A stretch of 64,000 bases of DNA from Megalonaias nervosa. Its lineage: Eukaryota; Mollusca; Bivalvia; Unionida; Unionidae. The stretch spans positions 62,001 through 126,000 of the forward strand of contig JAECUM010004929.1 of assembly GCA_016617855.1 (NCBI GenBank), written 5' to 3'. Numbering within the stretch: the stretch's first letter is position 1; every line of letters starts with the position of its first letter. A program made the translations under genes and the position numbers. Shown here one piece after another: positions 34,219-46,522 of this stretch. A model generated the notes under the pieces. That model was not told the DNA's origin, did not search any database, and was given only the letters and a program-made list of their open reading frames with translations.

Positions 34219-34372
34219 TATGTGAGAAAGCTTGCCAGTAGCTTCTCGTGGGTCGGTGGTTCTTTCCGGGTATTTCCCGGTTTCTTCCTCCACCATTAAT
34301 ACTGGCCGCCATGTATAGCCTATCGTGTGCTGAAAAATGGCGTTAAGCCCCACAACAACAACAACAACAACA
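34219..34372 (+). mobile_element. SINE family A, 5'-truncated copy
   Basis: Begins inside the consensus at 'tatgtgagaaagcttgccag' and runs to 'gcgttaagccccacaacaac' with a (CAA)n tail. The 14-bp direct repeat 'acaaaaacatacaa' lies at 34205-34218 and 34373-34386, a perfect target-site duplication. Because the duplication abuts the truncated 5' end, truncation happened at insertion, as in LINE-driven target-primed reverse transcription. The sequence is close to the 49284 copy, so it is young. Confidence 0.92.
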
Positions 34373-34399
34373 ACAAAAACATACAAACTTGTGTTTCTA

Positions 34400-35445
34400 A
34401 ACTTTAACAATAGGCTTATATGTATATAGCAATTTGTGTTTTAAGAATAAAATCGGTGATCTGGATATTTTAACTGCCTCTTGTACACTATTTCGTCATA
34501 AATGAGTTTGAAACTGTAAGTGTACCAGTAACAGGGAAACAATGGCAGACATCACTATGTCTGGGAAGTACCAGTTTATTAGATTGTCTGTTTTCGTAAA
34601 TCATCCAGCAAATATATACAAAAAAATATACAATTCATAGAAAGCAAAGCCTAGGTATTATGTTATTTCAGATTTAACTTTAAAATGCAATTATATAGGT
34701 CAGAAACGTATGAGACAATGCTATGTTGTGGAATTCACGAGAAGCGTTGTAAGGTCAAAGTTGTTTTCTGACGTGACTCGTATTTGTGAAAATACGCAAA
34801 AAAGCTGCGAATGAGATACTATTTCATCAATGTCTAAAATTAATACAAGTAAGTTGACAAATAAATAAACCATAAATCTGCAATCCTATCATGGACTATT
34901 GTAATGAAGCTATATAGAGTGATTACATTACGAAAACCCCTCCTTCTAAAAAATAGATGCACTCACGTCTGTGTTGATTCGGTTGGAAAGAGGGTTTAGT
35001 TCATATACCGACTGTAAATGAGCCATGTCTGTAATTTTATGCATTTTAGTGTGTTATGTACGAATAGTTACGGTAATGTTTTTTCCGCAACAAAGAAATG
35101 AGGACACTTATGCATTTGCCCTCATGTACATGGTACAGGGGTTGTGTCAAACGTATTTAGAAATCTTGGAAAGTGCAATTATTGTGAACTTTTAAAAAGT
35201 ATTTTTAAAAAAATAAAAAAATTAAAAAAAATTTATTAAGGGTAGTTGATTAAGCATTTTTACCAACTTTCAATTACAATAATGTAATCTAGTTACTCAG
35301 TTAAATTTTGTTACAATGCAGTTTCTATTATTCTCTTTTAGAGTCATATGGCCAAAATAACTAAGAAAATTTTCTACCAGAAAATAAAGTATTGCTTAAA
35401 TCAAGTGTTAAATGCAAATATGAATTCAAATAAGAGAACACACAT

Positions 35446-35496
<51 letters not shown>

Positions 35497-37389
35497 CGTT
35501 TCTTGCTTCGCGTCCACTTCTCCCTGTTGAGCTCTCACTTCTCCCTGTTCTGCCCAAAAGGAGAAGTCACTTCTCCCTAAAATTCAAGTCTAGCTTGACC
35601 CCTGCATTTGAAATCATTTGATGATATTCAGCACTGGATTAAAATTGATGAGGCCTGGACATTAAGCCCTTGAAAATTATGCAGCTGAGAAAGATCACAG
35701 ACTTTGCTTAAAAAAACCCCAAGAATGACCTGGTCTCATACAACATAAAATAATGAAATATTTCAAGTAGGGACTATACATCATGTGAGTGAACAGTGAT
35801 TATTCTATTTCAATCAGTACTTTTTGTGAACAAATGTGTTTTTGACATCACTGGATTTTAAATGGATTCCATATATGTATGCAAGTTTGTTACTTCTGTT
35901 ATTCTGCTGTGAAATACAACACATCTGTTACATAAACTAACAGTATTACTATGCATCTGACTGGTGTTTTGTTTACTCCCCACCAACATACAAGTACATT
36001 CATATAATTTTTTTATTATTTCTCTATACTGCTGTTCAGTACATAGTGCAGTTGACAATTATGGACCCTAACTATCACATTATAAGAGGGGAAAGCTGTA
36101 TTTTCAAAATGACTTTCATTTGCTTTTTTATTATGATGAACAATATTGTGAACTCTGCTCTCTTTCCTACATATTCTAACAACTTAATTCATTAACTGAG
36201 AAAACAACTGTGGGTATTCTGGTTCTTCTGGTTTGAAATATGGGGATGCCATTGTCAAATGGCAAAAAGGTAAATTATAACGATGACCAAAGTAAGAATG
36301 GTGATGAGAATACTTTTTTCAAATTTTTCCATTTCAGTCTGCTGTTTCATAATGGTTCTTTGTGTTCGTAAAATTTCTGGCTGGAAAGTACAAATACATG
36401 TAATTCTGATGTACTGGCCTTGATAGTGCTAAAAAGGCTGAATTTAGAGCCACTATTTCAATGTATTATTATGCAGAGAAAGCTAGTTCTTCTTTCAGTC
36501 ACAGTGAGTTTGACCTTTAAGCTCAAAATCAATAGGCTTCATTCTTACCAAAAATGTGAGTCATCCATAAACTTTGGTGAAGGTGGTCACAATTTTAACG
36601 ACAGAATCATTAACATGGCATCCTTGAAAAAGATAACTGTTTCTGTGCAGCAGATGCACATGAGGACCATGTCTAATTGACAATTCTTCACTTTGTGGGA
36701 GAATGTATTCATATTGAACAGTTGAAATTCTTCTACAACATGAAAAAGTAATAAGCTATGTAGTAGCGATGGGTAAGGTATTGCTATTAAAAGGGGGTGT
36801 GTGTGCCCAGCGTATTTGATTTGTGCTTTTTGCTGTATAATGACTGACAGAAAAAAGGATCAGTACTTTACACTATACCCAGAGATTGACACTAGATGTC
36901 TGGTATCAAATGACTGGTGACAGGTCCTGAAGACACATAGAGTGGTGGCCTTTATTAAAGAGAAACTAGAAGGATTTACAGCTGATGGTGCATCAAATAT
37001 TCAGGGTAAACAAAAAAAGAAATATTTACTGATGGTTAGTAATTATACAGTCCAAGTATGAAAGCAGTCCCCAAAATTGGTTAGGGACTTATGACTGTAC
37101 AGAGAACTCCTTGACCAAAAACTTAATCCATATTGATGCAGCCATCATATTCAGAATGAGTTGTACTTATATGTCACCTATACTAAAGCAGATGTAACAA
37201 TAAAATTACCTAACCCTGTTGAATGGGGGTGATAATTACTCATTGATCTGCACAAGTTACTTTTTTTTTTAATCTGAGCTGGTAACCATGATTCAGAAGA
37301 ATACCTGGGTCTGATTCTCTTAACCCCAAATGGGTTTGTGTACTAGGTTGAGAATTTCAAGGTAAGCAAGGTACAAGAGTTTAACCTAC
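34400..37389. other. intron; (TA)n tract and worn repeats only
   Basis: Contains a (TA)n tract at 35447-35494. Just after it, 'cacttctccct' recurs four times within 35515-35580. Near 36480-36620 there is a worn dispersed repeat ('gtcacagtgagtttgacc', 'tcatccataaactttggtg'). No coding feature is supported. Confidence 0.45.
35447..35494. repeat. (TA)n microsatellite
   Basis: About 23 TA units, uninterrupted, between 'cacattaca' and 'ttgcgtttcttg'. It is not flanked by recognised LINE sequence, unlike the tract at 19400. Confidence 0.95.
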
Positions 37390-37593
37390 CAGATTCCATT
37401 TTATGGTCAAAGATATAAAATGCATAAGTGAGAGTTGTGCCATCAGGATCTATGAAGCCAGTACAAGAGATTTCAAACTTAGACAGCAGGCTAAACCCAG
37501 TAGAGGATGTTATACTGCAGTCGCCCATTAATGGAAGTTGGGTGGTCATGAAGTACTGATTCAAGTATCGAGGTTCCTCGTCTTCAAAGTATA
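37390..37593 (-). CDS. REJ/polycystin-like gene, REJ-domain exon
   Basis: The 204-nt exon runs from acceptor 'gttatttcag' to donor 'TCTG|gtaggt'. Two leading bases (TA) complete the A from exon 46523-46752, and it ends with one base. The peptide includes 'PLMGDCSITSSTGFSLLSKF' then 'EISCTGFIDPDGTTLTYAFY'. This is the clearest domain signature in the gene: REJ proteins carry 'GG.C.v.P..G.al.T.F.i.C.gw.D.D.PL.Y.f' here, with two conserved cysteines. This region is extracellular in polycystin-1 relatives. Confidence 0.87.
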
Positions 37594-38466
37594 CTGAAAT
37601 AACAAGAACATGTTAGGAATTTGAAAATCTAAGGTAGATGAAAGGTGAGCTAAAGCTAAAACATAAATCTAAAGGGTCATCTCCACTGAAAATGTTTCTA
37701 AGACTAATTCATCCAGCAGCAAGTCAATGGGAAAAATGCTTCATAAGAAAATGGATGAAGCACTGTGGTTGCACAGTAGGCATATATTCAGTACCTAGCA
37801 ATTCATAACGTGTAACAAAATCCATCAATAATTGCAGGACAAAATGCAGTCACAATATTGCATCAGATAAACAGTGTTGCACTCAGGTGTAAATCAAAGT
37901 GGCCAAAGTAAGTCTGATATCACTCACCTGGTGTATGTTGATTGAAAAGGCAAACTTAGTAATAAGTTAGGTGGTTTTGGTTGATAGACACTCTTGTCCA
38001 GATGATTTCTATCTATTTGGATGGAACTGTTGGTGTCTGGTATGTTGCTTAATTGTGTTTAGTTTGAATAACTTCAGTTGGACTGGATGGTGCACCAGCA
38101 TCATTTTTTGTGCGAATGTGGAAGGTATTCATGCTATGATTCTACCTACCATATTTGGTCTGATATTGCTAGTCAGTTTTTGAGAGAAAGTAATTCTTAC
38201 AAACAACAGCCATACCTGATGAGAGATAAGTACCATTTATAAAGTTTTCACCCAGTTGCTATGAAAACCACCCTGAACACATTTTGAATGTGCATGCCAT
38301 AAGAAAGATTCCTACCATGTCCGACCAAAGTTTCTTTAACTGTTCAAAATAAACTGAAAATATATTTTTTTTGTTGCTATAACATCATAATAAGAACAAC
38401 TTTATTTAAAGAAGCTCATTTGGTCATCTGACCAATCTTCCATAAGGCCTTTAACAATTGTGTTGG

Positions 38467-38467
<1 letters not shown>

Positions 38468-38501
<34 letters not shown>
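38468..38501. repeat. (CA)n microsatellite in LINE 3' UTR
   Basis: About 16 CA units (TG in the LINE's sense strand), placed where copy 1 carries its (TA)n tract. Confidence 0.93.
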
Positions 38502-38502
<1 letters not shown>

Positions 38503-38659
38503 CCAATTTTTACAAGATGAGGTGTCTTAAGACAACAAAAGCTATTAAACTGGATAACTGAGCTACTGCTACAATAAATTATGGACAAAGTTTTAAGGAT
38601 GAGTATATACAGGATTCATACAAAGATTAGTGGTTAACAAGTGTAAAACTTTATAAGTA

Positions 38660-40370
38660 CATGTTTTAAACAGTAGTAATGAACTAAATAAAATCATATA
38701 AATCATCCTGTAGATGTTGACTAAAAAACTTATTAAAAACTTGGCATGAGTTTATAGGGTCTTATTGGAATTCCATATTTTGGCTCCAGAAAAAATAAAA
38801 CTCTTCTTATAAAACTCTGAATTTGGTTTAGGTAAAAATAAATTTTTGTTTGAGATGAATCTTAGTTCATACAAATGTACATTTTAAACAAATTTAAAGA
38901 AGTCAAACCATGTAAACATTTATTGACAAGTAAACCCTTTTCAAACTGAGTTCTCTGCTGAAATGGAAGCCACTTTAGGGTTTTAAAAATATTTGTTAAC
39001 GGTGTATTTAGGTCAGCATCAAGAATAACTCTTGCTGCTCATTGCTTAAATTTCTGTAACCTATCTTGATTTTCTGTACGACTATTACCCCCTGACAGAA
39101 CAACAATATTCTAGGTGTGGCTTGACATATGCACTGTAAAATATCTCTGTTCTTGATGGAGACAAGATTTTATTCTGTTCAAGAGATAAAGCAGTGAGTT
39201 AGCCTTTTTAATGACCTTATCAACCTGCATTTTCCAGCACAAGACATCATCTATCATGATGCCAAGTAGTTTTTCATTTTCAGACTGTTGTATATCCATT
39301 TCTTTTATCATTACACTGAAGTCATCTTTCTCAGGTTTAACTCTTGCTCGATTACCTATGATCATTGCTTTTGATTTGGCTGCATTTATTTTCATACTAC
39401 TGTGCTCACATCTGTTATTTATTTTTACTAAATCTTTATTTAATTTAGTACTAAGCTCATGGCCTATTGATTCAATGTTATATAATGTGTCATCTGCAAA
39501 CACGTTGGTGATGGATTGCTCAAAGTGATATGGTAAATCATTGATGTACAGTAGAAAGAGTAATGGTCCAAGAACTGATCCTTGTGGAACACCTGACTTT
39601 ATCAGTTCTTATCAGAAAATTGATTTAAAATAGAAACTTGTTGTTGTCTGCCTTCAAGATAAAGTTTGAAACCAAGTTAAGCTTTCATGGTTAACTTGAT
39701 ATATGATCAGTTTTCCAGCATGATTTTGTGATTGACTAGGTCAAAAGACTTTGTAAGATTAAGAAACACTGTACCTACAAGGTTACCTTGATTTAATGCT
39801 GTTAACCAATCATGCACCATTCTAGTTAGTGTGGTCTGGCATGAATGTCCTTGATGAAAGTCTGATTGTCATGAATGTAGTAAATTAAAACATTCCAGGT
39901 AGTTTCTATATTCTTTACAAACATGTCTTTCTAATATCTCTGAAAGTGACAATAAAACTGATAGGTCTATGGTTATTCATATCAGAAAGATCTCCATTCT
40001 TGTGTACTGAAGTTACGTTTGCCTGTGCCATTTTTCACCTGTTTGGAAGAATACCTGTGGAAATACTTATATTGAAAATTTAGACTTCTAGGAATTTAGC
40101 AATTATATCATCAAGACCTGTAGCTGTTCGGACATTAAGTTTATTAAATTCATTTTAAATTAATTCAAGACTTATTTTAAGTATTTTGAAATACTCTTCT
40201 TTGCTATGTTTTGAGTAAATATTCTCATTTAATTCATCACTGGAGAATCTTTAATGAGCTGCGAGACCTGCAAGATTTTTATTTATATTCACAAAGTAGC
40301 CACCGAGTGCATTTGCAGTATCAAGAGGTTCTTGCTGAATATCACTATTTTCATCACTAATAGATGTAAA
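38660..40370 (-). pseudogene. LINE reverse transcriptase pseudogene (copy 2)
   Basis: The longest frame (39111-39503) begins at the catalytic block 'MFADDTLYNIESIGHELS' and continues '[20 protein letters not shown]', 'SENEKLLGIMIDDVLCWKMQ' and 'ANSLLYLLNRIKSCL'. Upstream, in other frames, are '[19 protein letters not shown]'-like and 'YRPI'-like blocks. Equivalent blocks of copy 1 differ at many positions and the frame breaks lie elsewhere, so the two copies inserted and decayed independently. Confidence 0.87.
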
Positions 40371-41374
40371 TGGCCAGTCATTGACAGACATAGGAGCCAT
40401 GCCACTGATATGGGAGTTAAATCAGACAAAATTTTCAAAGAGCATGTTTTAAGAAACACTCATAATATATTAAATCAAAACTGACTCAGTCATTATAGAG
40501 ATATTAAAGACAAATTTTCCACCTGGTTCCTAAGGAAGCCAAAGTATTCACCAAGATGCACCATGGAAACAACTTTGATAGAGCATGTCCTAAGAAATAT
40601 TGCCACCAAGTAGTTTAATCAAAATTAGCTCAGCCATTCTGAAGAAGATGTGAAAAATATGGAAGCAACAATGATTTCTAGTGGAGCTATGCCAGATATA
40701 ATCTTCATAGAGCATACCCTTATAACATTCCAAATAGTCTTATCAAAATGGAAGTTGAAGATAAATGTTTTAAATGCTGTTTGTTAGGAAGCCACACTTT
40801 TGCACTGGTTGAGTCATTCTGGATAAGAAGCTGAAAATAGGTTTTTAAACCAGTTGCTAAGAAAACAAAAACATTGCCAGGGGAAGCACACCAGACGAAT
40901 TTGACACAGTCTGCCCTAAGAAGCACTGTTACCAAGTTTGATCAAAACTGGCTCAACTGTTCTGGACAAGTACTCAAAAATAGGTTTTCCATTTTGGTTG
41001 CTGAGAAAGTCATACACTGCTAGGTGATCCACCCAACAAACTTTTGGTATACTATTTAAATGTGAAAGGTGTTCATGCTACGACTGTACCAATAAAATTG
41101 GGTCTGATATTATCAGGCAGTTTAACCTGAAAATGTTTTTCTATTTTTTTTTAACTGTACATAGTGGGAGATGAGTATCACTTGTTCATTTTTTCTCTGG
41201 TTTCTTTGGAAGCTATGCCACTGCATGTAAATCCACTTTGAGGACAATTCTGGCACAGCATGTATACTAACAAACATAACAACTAAATTTGATCTAAACT
41301 GGCTGAACCACTGTGGCGATTTACATGTTTTTGTTGGTTCTAAAAGTGCTTTTTAACATATTATTGGCTGTACT

Positions 41375-41515
41375 GGTAGCATGCGAAGGAAATGGAAGCT
41401 AGGTGCCTTTCCCGAAGGACACACTAAGGCAGCTGACACTAGTTAGCATAAAAATCCATAATCCTTGGATTACAAGTTTGATTCTCTACCATTTGAGCTA
41501 CTGTGCTCAAAACAG
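41375..41515 (-). mobile_element. SINE family C, tRNA-derived
   Basis: Minus strand: 'agtagctcaaatggtagaga' (A-box-like), an anticodon-loop-like 'cttgtaatccaagg', then 'gtgtccttcgggaaaggcac'. The tRNA-like head and the 'ggaaaggcac' body block are shared with the fragment at 30108-30185 and, more weakly, with 43455-43660. The B box is eroded. Inserted in the family-B tandem array. Confidence 0.58.
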
Positions 41516-43454
41516 GTTTCTACCAGGTTGCAATAGAAGCAACACATAGCTACGGAAGCCACCAAAGACAAAAACATTCCTACTAAGTATAATCAAAACT
41601 AGCTTGACCATTCTGGGGAAGCTGAAAACAGACTTTGCATATGGTTCCTATGGAAGCCAACATGTTACCAGGGGAACCTACCCAAACACAATTTTGACAG
41701 AGCATTTCATAACAACATTCTGACCAACTTTTCATAAAAACTGGCTCACCCATTTAAAAAGGTTACAATCATTTTTCACCTGGTTGTTATGGAAACAACA
41801 TCATGCTAGAAAAGCCACCTAAGATGTAATTTTGATGGAATATGTCTTAAGAAACATCTTGACCAAGCCTGATTAAAATGTTGCTGGGGGAGACAGATCA
41901 AACACAATTTTGATGCAGTTATGTCCTAAAAAAACAATTTTACCATGTATGATCAATACTGGCTTTGCCATTCTGGAGAAGAAGACATCAAACGTTTTTC
42001 CACTTGATTGCTATGGAAGCCACAGTTAGCAGGAGAGCCATTCCAGACTCAGTTTTGATCAATCATGTCCAAAGACAGTTCTAACAAAGTTTGATAAAAA
42101 CTGGCTAGCCATTCCAAAGAAGAAGCTGAAAATGATTTTCTACTTGGTTCCTATGGGAGCAAAACCATTGCTGGGGCAGACACCTAGTTCATAATCAAGA
42201 CAGTGTATGTCCTGAGAGACATTCCTGCCCAGTTTGATCAAATTTGGCTCTGCCATTCTGGTGAAGTTGAATACATCTTCCATTTGATTGCTAATAAAAC
42301 CAGAATGTTGCTAATGAAGTCAACCCAAAAAGAATTAAGACAGAACACATCCTAAGAAACACTCTTATCATGTTTGATCAAAATTTTCTCAGCCATTCTT
42401 GAAAACAATTAAAAAATAACTTTTCAACTTGGTTGCTATGAAAGCCATTGTAGCTAAGACTGACACCCAAAGCACAATTTTAATCAAAACTTGTTCAGAA
42501 GTTCTGGAAATAGTCTTATCAAGCATGATCAAATCTGGCTCAGTCATTCAGGAGAAGCTGAATATAAACCTTTTCCAACCGACTGCAATGCAACTCAAAC
42601 CACTGTTAAGGAAACCAACTTAGACATACTTTTGACAGAACATATCCAAAGAAACATTCCCACTAAATTTTGATTGAAATTGGCTCTGCCATTCTGGAGA
42701 AGCTGAAAATAGGTTTTCCACATGCCCACTTTGGAAGCTAGAATGTTGTAAATGGAGCCACTCCAACACAATTTTGATAAAGAATGTCCGAAGAAACATT
42801 CTTACCAAGTTTGATCAAAACTGGCTGAGCCATTTTGGGAAAGAAGTCAACAACAGGTTTTCCTTTTGACTGCTACTGAAACCCAAGTTGCTAGGAGAGT
42901 TACCCAAGATATAATTTTCATTCAGCATGTCCAAAGTTTGATTAAAACTGGTACAACCATTCTTGATAATTTGAAAATAAATTTGTTACCTGATTGTTGT
43001 GGATGTCACATTATTGCTGGGATCTACCAAGGATAAAAGTTTGACAGAATATGTCCTAAAAAATATTCCTACCAAGCATGATCATAATCAACTCTGCCAT
43101 TCTGGAGGAGCTAAAACTAGGTTTTCGATATGGCCTTTATGTAAGCATTAATCCTGTTAGTGTAGTCACCCTAAACAGAATTTTGACAGAGCATATCCTA
43201 AAAAACATTCCTAGAGATGGATTAAAATTAGTTTAGTCTTTATAAGGAAGAACTTGAAAATAGTTTTTTTTAATTTTTTTTATATGGCTGCTGTGAAAGC
43301 TGCACTATTGACTTAAGAGCCATTTCCAATAAACTTTTGAAGAGCATGTCCCAAGAAACATTTCTAGCTTGACTGAAATTGTCCCAATGGTTTTTGAAAA
43401 GTTTAAAATGCAAATATTAATGGATGACAGAAAATGATGTTAGTTGTTTTTTGT

Positions 43455-43660
43455 TTTTTTTTCAGTATCAGTTTCAACACGTTATTGGCTATATCATGTG
43501 AAGCAAATGGGTGCAAAGTTCCATTCCCAAAGAAAGACAGGGACTGCAGCCGAGTCCAACACTACCAACCGAACAAAGGCTTCTCATGAATGAAGAATGA
43601 TGGATAAAATGCCATATGCCAGATGCAGGGCCATACCACTAGCTCACTTAGCCTTGTGAC
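43455..43660 (-). mobile_element. possible SINE family C fragment at array end
   Basis: Shares 'ttattggctatatcatgtga' + 'agcaaatggg' with 41355-41400 ('ttattggctgtactggtagc' + 'atgcgaaggaaatgg') and has 'cattcccaaagaaag' at the place of 'tttcccgaaggaca'. It is heavily diverged, so this is tentative. Confidence 0.38.
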
Positions 43661-43918
43661 CAGATAAACTAAAAATTAATGATTTTAGAATACCTTGTGG
43701 GATTTTCTTTGTCTTTTTTCACCATTTTTAAGAGCAAAAATGAGAAAAATGTGAAAAGCATAAAAAAAAAGTGTTGCAAAGTTAACATTTTAAACTTTGA
43801 TAGTTTGCATTTAACTACAAAACAAAACATGAACAGCTGTATAGTGCTGGGACAATGGGAAGTACTGTACCTTGAACAGAGAGACACAATAGCAGCCAAC
43901 CTGGGCTTATCTGGTCAG

Positions 43919-44169
43919 GGGGCCCAGAGTGGCCAAGTGGTTAAAGTGCTCACCATTATGGATCACTGCCATCTCACCTCTGCCTGTGTGGGTTTGAGTC
44001 TTGGGCTTGGCCAAAATGGGTATGCGAGAAAGCTTGCCAGTAGCTTCTTGTGGGTCAGTGGTTCTGTCCGGGATTTTTCCAGGTTCTTCCTCCAATATTT
44101 ATACTGGCTCCCATGTATAGCCTATCTTGTGCTGAAATATGGCGTTAAACCCTACAACAACAACAACAA
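43919..44169 (+). mobile_element. SINE family A, full length
   Basis: Begins 'gggcccagagtggccaagtg' (A box) with B box 'GGGTTTGAGTC'. It continues through 'cgagaaagcttgccagtagc' to 'atggcgttaaaccctacaac' and (CAA)n. The flanks 'cttatctggtcag' (43906-43918) and 'ctcatatggtcag' (44170-44182) form a target-site duplication with two differences, so this copy is older than those at 34219 and 49284. Confidence 0.9.
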
Positions 44170-44182
44170 CTCATATGGTCAG

Positions 44183-45784
44183 AATTGGAACTTCCACACC
44201 AATAAGGTAAGTCACCAGTAATAAAAAAATTAAAGGCTCAAAATCGTAGGCTTCTGGGCCCATGCATCAAAACATCATTCAAAATGAGTATAAAAGTGGA
44301 TGTAGAATACAGTATAAATTTTTGCATTGGTACAGTAGATGAAGAAGTGCCATAAATGTCCTAAGTGCCAGATCAGCAGGATCTGGCAACTCTGCTAAAA
44401 TTGTCAATGCATTTGACTTTAACTATCTGCATATTTAAAAACCAGTTTCATAGGAGAATAAGTCTATAAAAACATTTATCTAGCACAAATTAGACTCTTA
44501 TGTCATACGTGTTTCCTGCTGTTATGAAATAATATGCAGAGTAATTAAGTTTGTGATCTTGTAAAAGTTTTGGTATTGGAAAGTATAAACAATGACATCT
44601 ATATTCATTCTTTTTAGTTACAGTTAGACATCCACCAATCTACTCCACTATCTGCTATAGAAATACAATTATTGCCTTAATTAAATGCAAAATTAAAATC
44701 AGGATTCATCTTAACTGTCTTTTTTTCGTAAATAGTTTTGTTAAGAGTTTCCTTGCATGAGGAAATTGTGCTATTATTCTGTTTTGAAGAGAGTTATGAA
44801 TATGTAATTAAACTGCTTGTGTGTTAGTTTTAAATTCTTTTTTTTTAATTTTTGTTTCATTACATTTTATTGTAATGATTATTTTCACGGAATTTGATAT
44901 TTTTTAAAAATTCAGTCTTCTGTTTTGACCTGATTAGAACGCAAAAATATTACTTTATCACTATTTTTTGCTCACCTTGGTTCAAACGTTTGTAAACACC
45001 AAGCGAAAATGATTGGCTATTACCAAGGTCATGTTCGGCCCATGTGTTAGCTAAGTTGTAAACAGCCTTTCTTTTTTATTTATTTCCAGTGTGAGAATCT
45101 GATTCTTAGATAGGGCTATTCTAGGCCTACGTGTGATATGGCATTTTTTTACTGCACGGTTCAATGATTAAGTGATCATGCGACCCATCACGAGTGGCGA
45201 AATGATGTTTTAGTTGGGTTTAATACTCCTATCTCAGTGAAATTTTGTCAGTCATGTTTTACACCTTTAAAGCTCAAGGTGTTTTTATTGCTGATGCCAG
45301 TTTGATTTGAAGTTCATTTATTTTTTGGGATTTAATAATTTATATTCTCTGGAAAACAACACAAGTGCTTTTCTTTATGAAAATTTTGGAACAAAGACAT
45401 TTAGTGGAAATTTATTCTGGAATTCTAAATGGGGATATTATAAATTGTGATTCAGCGAGGAACTGTTGCCATCAATACAACGACCTCATCTGATGTCATT
45501 GCCTTCCATACTGAACTTCATCAAGATTTGAACCTGGATTCAATTAGAACCGTTTAGTGATAGGACTTATATTTTTCAATTCTAGGATTAATTTTTGGAT
45601 TATATTCACAAACCGTAAGTCCTATGTCATATTTTGACATTGTTTTCTAGGGAAATAAATTATTTTGTTAAAATTTACAAAGCTTGTTGGCTTCACTCTT
45701 TTCTTTTGTTACTTTTGTACAAGCATACATGTAACAAGAGAACACCATCATGTTTTCCAAACTGACATGAAATTTAATGTTTTT
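44183..45784. other. intron, no gene seen
   Basis: The 44930-45700 part is less repetitive and includes 'gataggactta' and an inverse 'taagtcctatg' about 70 bp apart, but no coherent element or gene was recognised. Confidence 0.4.
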
Positions 45785-46165
45785 AAAGAATTCATGCAGT
45801 GCAAAATATAGGGGTGCAGTGGCCAAGAGGAGTTTTGCATCTGATCAAATGGAGCAGCCTGAAATGGACTAAAAGGAAAAACTAAGATTAATGACTCCTG
45901 ACAGGTAGTATGTCTCAGAAGTATATGTTTTTCTTATATTGTAAATGATGAGAATGGCATATGAAGAGGTCTGTCTGTCTGTCTGTAGTCTGCACACTGG
46001 AGATACATGCAAGATGTCAACACATAAAAAAGCACCACCTTACCACTGACAGACCTGCAAAAAATGAAAAGGCCATCAAGTTGATATGTGCATAATATAT
46101 CATATAGCTGGCTGTGTATCGTGAATCATAATGATATGTTGGACAGGTGTATCATGTGACCCATA
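45785..46165 (+). repeat. dispersed repeat D, copy 1
   Basis: Shares an ordered set of blocks with 60335-60690: 'attcatgcagtgcaaaatat', 'gatgagaatggcatatga', 'gtagtctgcacactggagat', 'ataaaaaagcaccaccttac', 'gttgatatgtgcataatat' and 'caggtgtatcatgtgaccc'. Same orientation, about 370 bp, no coding frame and no visible terminal inverted repeats. Confidence 0.75.
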
Positions 46166-46522
46166 CTTGCTGGATAGCCCAATAACATTGGTGTTGCCCT
46201 CATCATTGCCTTTCTTGCATTTTTGTTTGTTCATTACTTTCATTGTTTCCAGACAGTGAATAATGCTTTTAAAAATAGTTCCATACAGCAGGAAAAAATA
46301 AACAGATGCTGGGATGTTCAGATACAAATAGTACATTTGGAAGTGTGAAAGACGGCAAGAACAATATGTGCGAGTTTGATCATAACAACCAAAAGGAGAG
46401 ATAATGCATTGCAGAGATAATGTTACTACATGTGAGAGATAAAGGTCCTTTTCAAACATGGGGGATATCCTTCAACAACAACTTTGCATTTTCATTTGCA
46501 GGGATTAACTGTTAATACATAC

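Larger units (their letters stand above)
38387..40395 (-). mobile_element. LINE family 1 copy 2, 5' truncated
   Basis: Minus-strand copy of the 16145-19552 LINE family. The 3' end carries (ATT)-like tail sequence and a (CA)n tract in the 3' UTR. It keeps the C-terminal block, RT and part of the linker, and stops near 40395, within the region equivalent to 17440 of copy 1. It lies inside one unit of the family-B tandem array. Confidence 0.88.
38000..43420 (+). repeat. degenerate ~140-bp tandem array (family B), split by a LINE
   Basis: Roughly twenty units at 135-152-bp spacing. Recurrent landmarks are 'accaagtttgatcaaaactg' + 'gctcagccattctgg', 'gagaagctgaaaataggttt' and 'ttgctatggaagcca', then 'ttttgacagagcatgtccta'. 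Examples of the first landmark lie at about 40937, 42090, 42233, 42372, 42669 and 42810. Units at 38100-38386 continue after a LINE copy at about 40395, so the array predates that insertion. A SINE-like block interrupts it at 41375-41515. It fills most of the 8.9-kb intron between exons 46523-46752 and 37390-37593 and has no coding capacity. Confidence 0.85.

Noticed and set aside
38000..43420. CRISPR-like array (regular repeats with spacers)
   Set aside because: Units are contiguous and degenerate over their whole ~140-bp length, with no conserved short repeat plus unique spacers; eukaryotic setting.
46100..46459. 119-codon minus-strand open frame adjacent to a true exon
   Set aside because: It overlaps dispersed repeat D and is not conserved in the other copy; no splice support.
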